Position numbers and translations under genes: made by a program
The notes under the pieces: generated by a model
What the model was told of the DNA's origin: nothing
The model's input: only the letters and a program-made list of their open reading frames with translations
The model's database searches: none
Shown: positions 4,117-5,049 of the stretch, one piece after another
How the letters are laid out: each line of letters opens with the position of its first letter
Position numbering within the stretch: position 1 is the first letter of the stretch
Assembly: GCA_021777365.1 (NCBI GenBank)
Contig: JAJYDP010000422.1
Span: 1-5,049 of the forward strand
Direction: 5' to 3'
Length of the DNA: 5,049 bases
Origin: Chloroflexota bacterium
GTDB taxonomy: Bacteria; Chloroflexota; Limnocylindria; Limnocylindrales; CSP1-4

Positions 4117-5049
4117 CTACCCGAACAACTCGTCGAGCTCGCCGTCGTCGACCCCGGGGCCGGGCGCGGGTGCGTTCTCGCCGTCTGCGACCCCGTGCAG
4201 CTCTGGCGGCCGCTCGTGCCCCGGCGCGGTCGGTCCAGGGAGCCAGTACCGGTACGTGGCGCTCGTACCCGAGCCGACCTGCTCCGCGCACAGGCGGCCC
4301 TCGTCGACAAGACGATCGACCACGCGTCCGAACCCCCAGTCCTGCCACTTCTTGCGGGCCACGCCGAACTCCCCGAAGAAAGCGGCTCTGGTCGCGCGCT
4401 GGCCGGTCCGGGCGAGATGATCGGCCACGATCGCGATGAGCCGTTCCTCGAGGTTCGGGGGTCGTGCCGGTGGTGTGATGAGGGACGGCACGGCGGTCGG
4501 CGACGGGCCATAGCGAGGCTGCCAGGCCGGGTCGACCACGAAGAGGGTGCGGGGGCCGAGCCAGGTTGCCGCGATCGTGGCCGTCGGACCGGAGCGGTTC
4601 TTGGCCACGATGAGCTCGGCGGGTGCGCCGGCCGCCTCCTGCTCTCGGCGCGTTTCAGAGTCCAGGTAGTAGGAGGGACGATGGACGAAGAGCACAACGT
4701 TGGCGTCCTGCTCGATGGACCCCGACGCTCGAAGATCGGGCAGCAGCGGGCGGTGGTCGTCCCGGCGGACGGCGTCGCGGTTGAGCTGGGCGAGCGCGAG
4801 GACCGGCACCTGGAGCTGCCTGGCCAGCGACTTGAGGGACCTGCTGATGTGCCCGAGCGCCTCGACCTGGTTGGTGATCCGCGGTGCCGAGAGCAGGTGC
4901 AGGTGGTCGACGACGACGAGCGCGGGCGTGCCGTGGGTCAGGGCGTAGCGCTCGACGGAGGCGCGGATCGCCTCCGCGGTCGGGGCGAGATCGTCCCGGA
5001 CGACGAGGGGCAGGGCCGCGATGGCCCGCACGGCGGCCTCGGCCAGGGG
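4117..5049 (-). CDS. DnaB-family replicative DNA helicase, C-terminal part (5' end outside window), with added winged-helix-like domain
   Basis: The final 310 codons of a hexameric replicative helicase that unwinds DNA ahead of the fork; the Walker A and N-terminal primase-binding domain lie beyond 5049. Counting from the window edge, Walker B is PALVVVDHLHLL (42-53) with its acidic residue at D48. ISRSLKSLARQLQVPVLALA (68-87) and QLNR (88-91) form the next conserved block. RPLLPDLRASGSIEQDA (100-116) and VVLFVHRPSYY (118-128) match the DnaB signature, and AKNRSGPTATI (149-159) completes the RecA-like core. DnaB proteins usually end shortly after this. Here about 135 further residues follow, including a probable winged helix at about 199-271 (NLEERLIAIVADHLARTG ... 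YRYWLPG) and an acidic end, DDGELDELFG. That favours a mobile-element helicase over the chromosomal one. The downstream zinc protein is 44 bp away. Confidence 0.92.
   Translation of the reverse strand, partial: PLAEAAVRAIAALPLVVRDDLAPTAEAIRASVERYALTHGTPALVVVDHLHLLSAPRITNQVEALGHISRSLKSLARQLQVPVLALAQLNRDAVRRDDHRPLLPDLRASGSIEQDANVVLFVHRPSYYLDSETRREQEAAGAPAELIVAKNRSGPTATIAATWLGPRTLFVVDPAWQPRYGPSPTAVPSLITPPARPPNLEERLIAIVADHLARTGQRATRAAFFGEFGVARKKWQDWGFGRVVDRLVDEGRLCAEQVGSGTSATYRYWLPGPTAPGHERPPELHGVADGENAPAPGPGVDDGELDELFG

Noticed and set aside
4073..4348. Extending the 111-residue protein upstream to 4348
   Set aside because: It would overlap the DnaB gene and gives an Arg-rich stretch; the ATG at 4072 has a good ribosome site.
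3633..4697. Minus-strand open frame of 354 codons
   Set aside because: It is a Ser/Arg/Pro-rich shadow of the DnaB and Cys-pair genes in another frame.

Overview
The window is very GC-rich DNA with strongly GC-biased third codon positions, GTG and possible ATC or TTG starts, and one gene whose start suggests a leaderless mRNA. Together these point to an actinobacterium or a similar high-GC lineage. The species cannot be told from the sequence. Eight protein-coding regions are proposed. Two run off the window edges, and one small ORF is doubtful. No rRNA, tRNA or CRISPR array was seen.

Left part (1-1836, minus strand): an AlbA_2/Schlafen-type putative nucleic-acid-binding protein (616-1836) is followed by the N-terminal 156 residues of a large SNF2/HepA-type helicase that continues beyond base 1. 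The helicase has an almost perfect Shine-Dalgarno sequence, but the codon at the correct spacing is ATC rather than ATG. This pair resembles the leading genes of defence-island clusters (helicase plus AlbA_2 protein), though the window is too short to show the rest of such a system.

Junction (1837-1976): a short stretch holding a 27/29-bp direct repeat and a 38-codon plus-strand ORF with no visible start signal. The second repeat copy overlaps the last codons and stop of the next gene, so this may be a rearrangement or insertion boundary.

Middle part (1977-3684): a minus-strand two-helix membrane protein (1977-2714) diverges from a plus-strand gene pair. The pair encodes a zinc-ribbon-like protein (2912-3310) and a small two-helix membrane protein with a SHOCT-like tail (3307-3684), coupled by an ATGA overlap. 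The 197-bp divergent region carries outward-facing TTGACG elements in an inverted repeat and a strong imperfect dyad next to the minus-strand ribosome binding site.

Right part (3737-5049, minus strand): the C-terminal domain of a DnaB-family replicative helicase with an added winged-helix-like domain (4117-5049, 5' end outside the window) is followed by a small cysteine-pair protein like those common in phages and plasmids (3737-4072). A replicative helicase beside small zinc and membrane proteins of unknown function suggests a phage, plasmid or integrative element, with the defence-like pair as adjacent cargo. That link is an inference.
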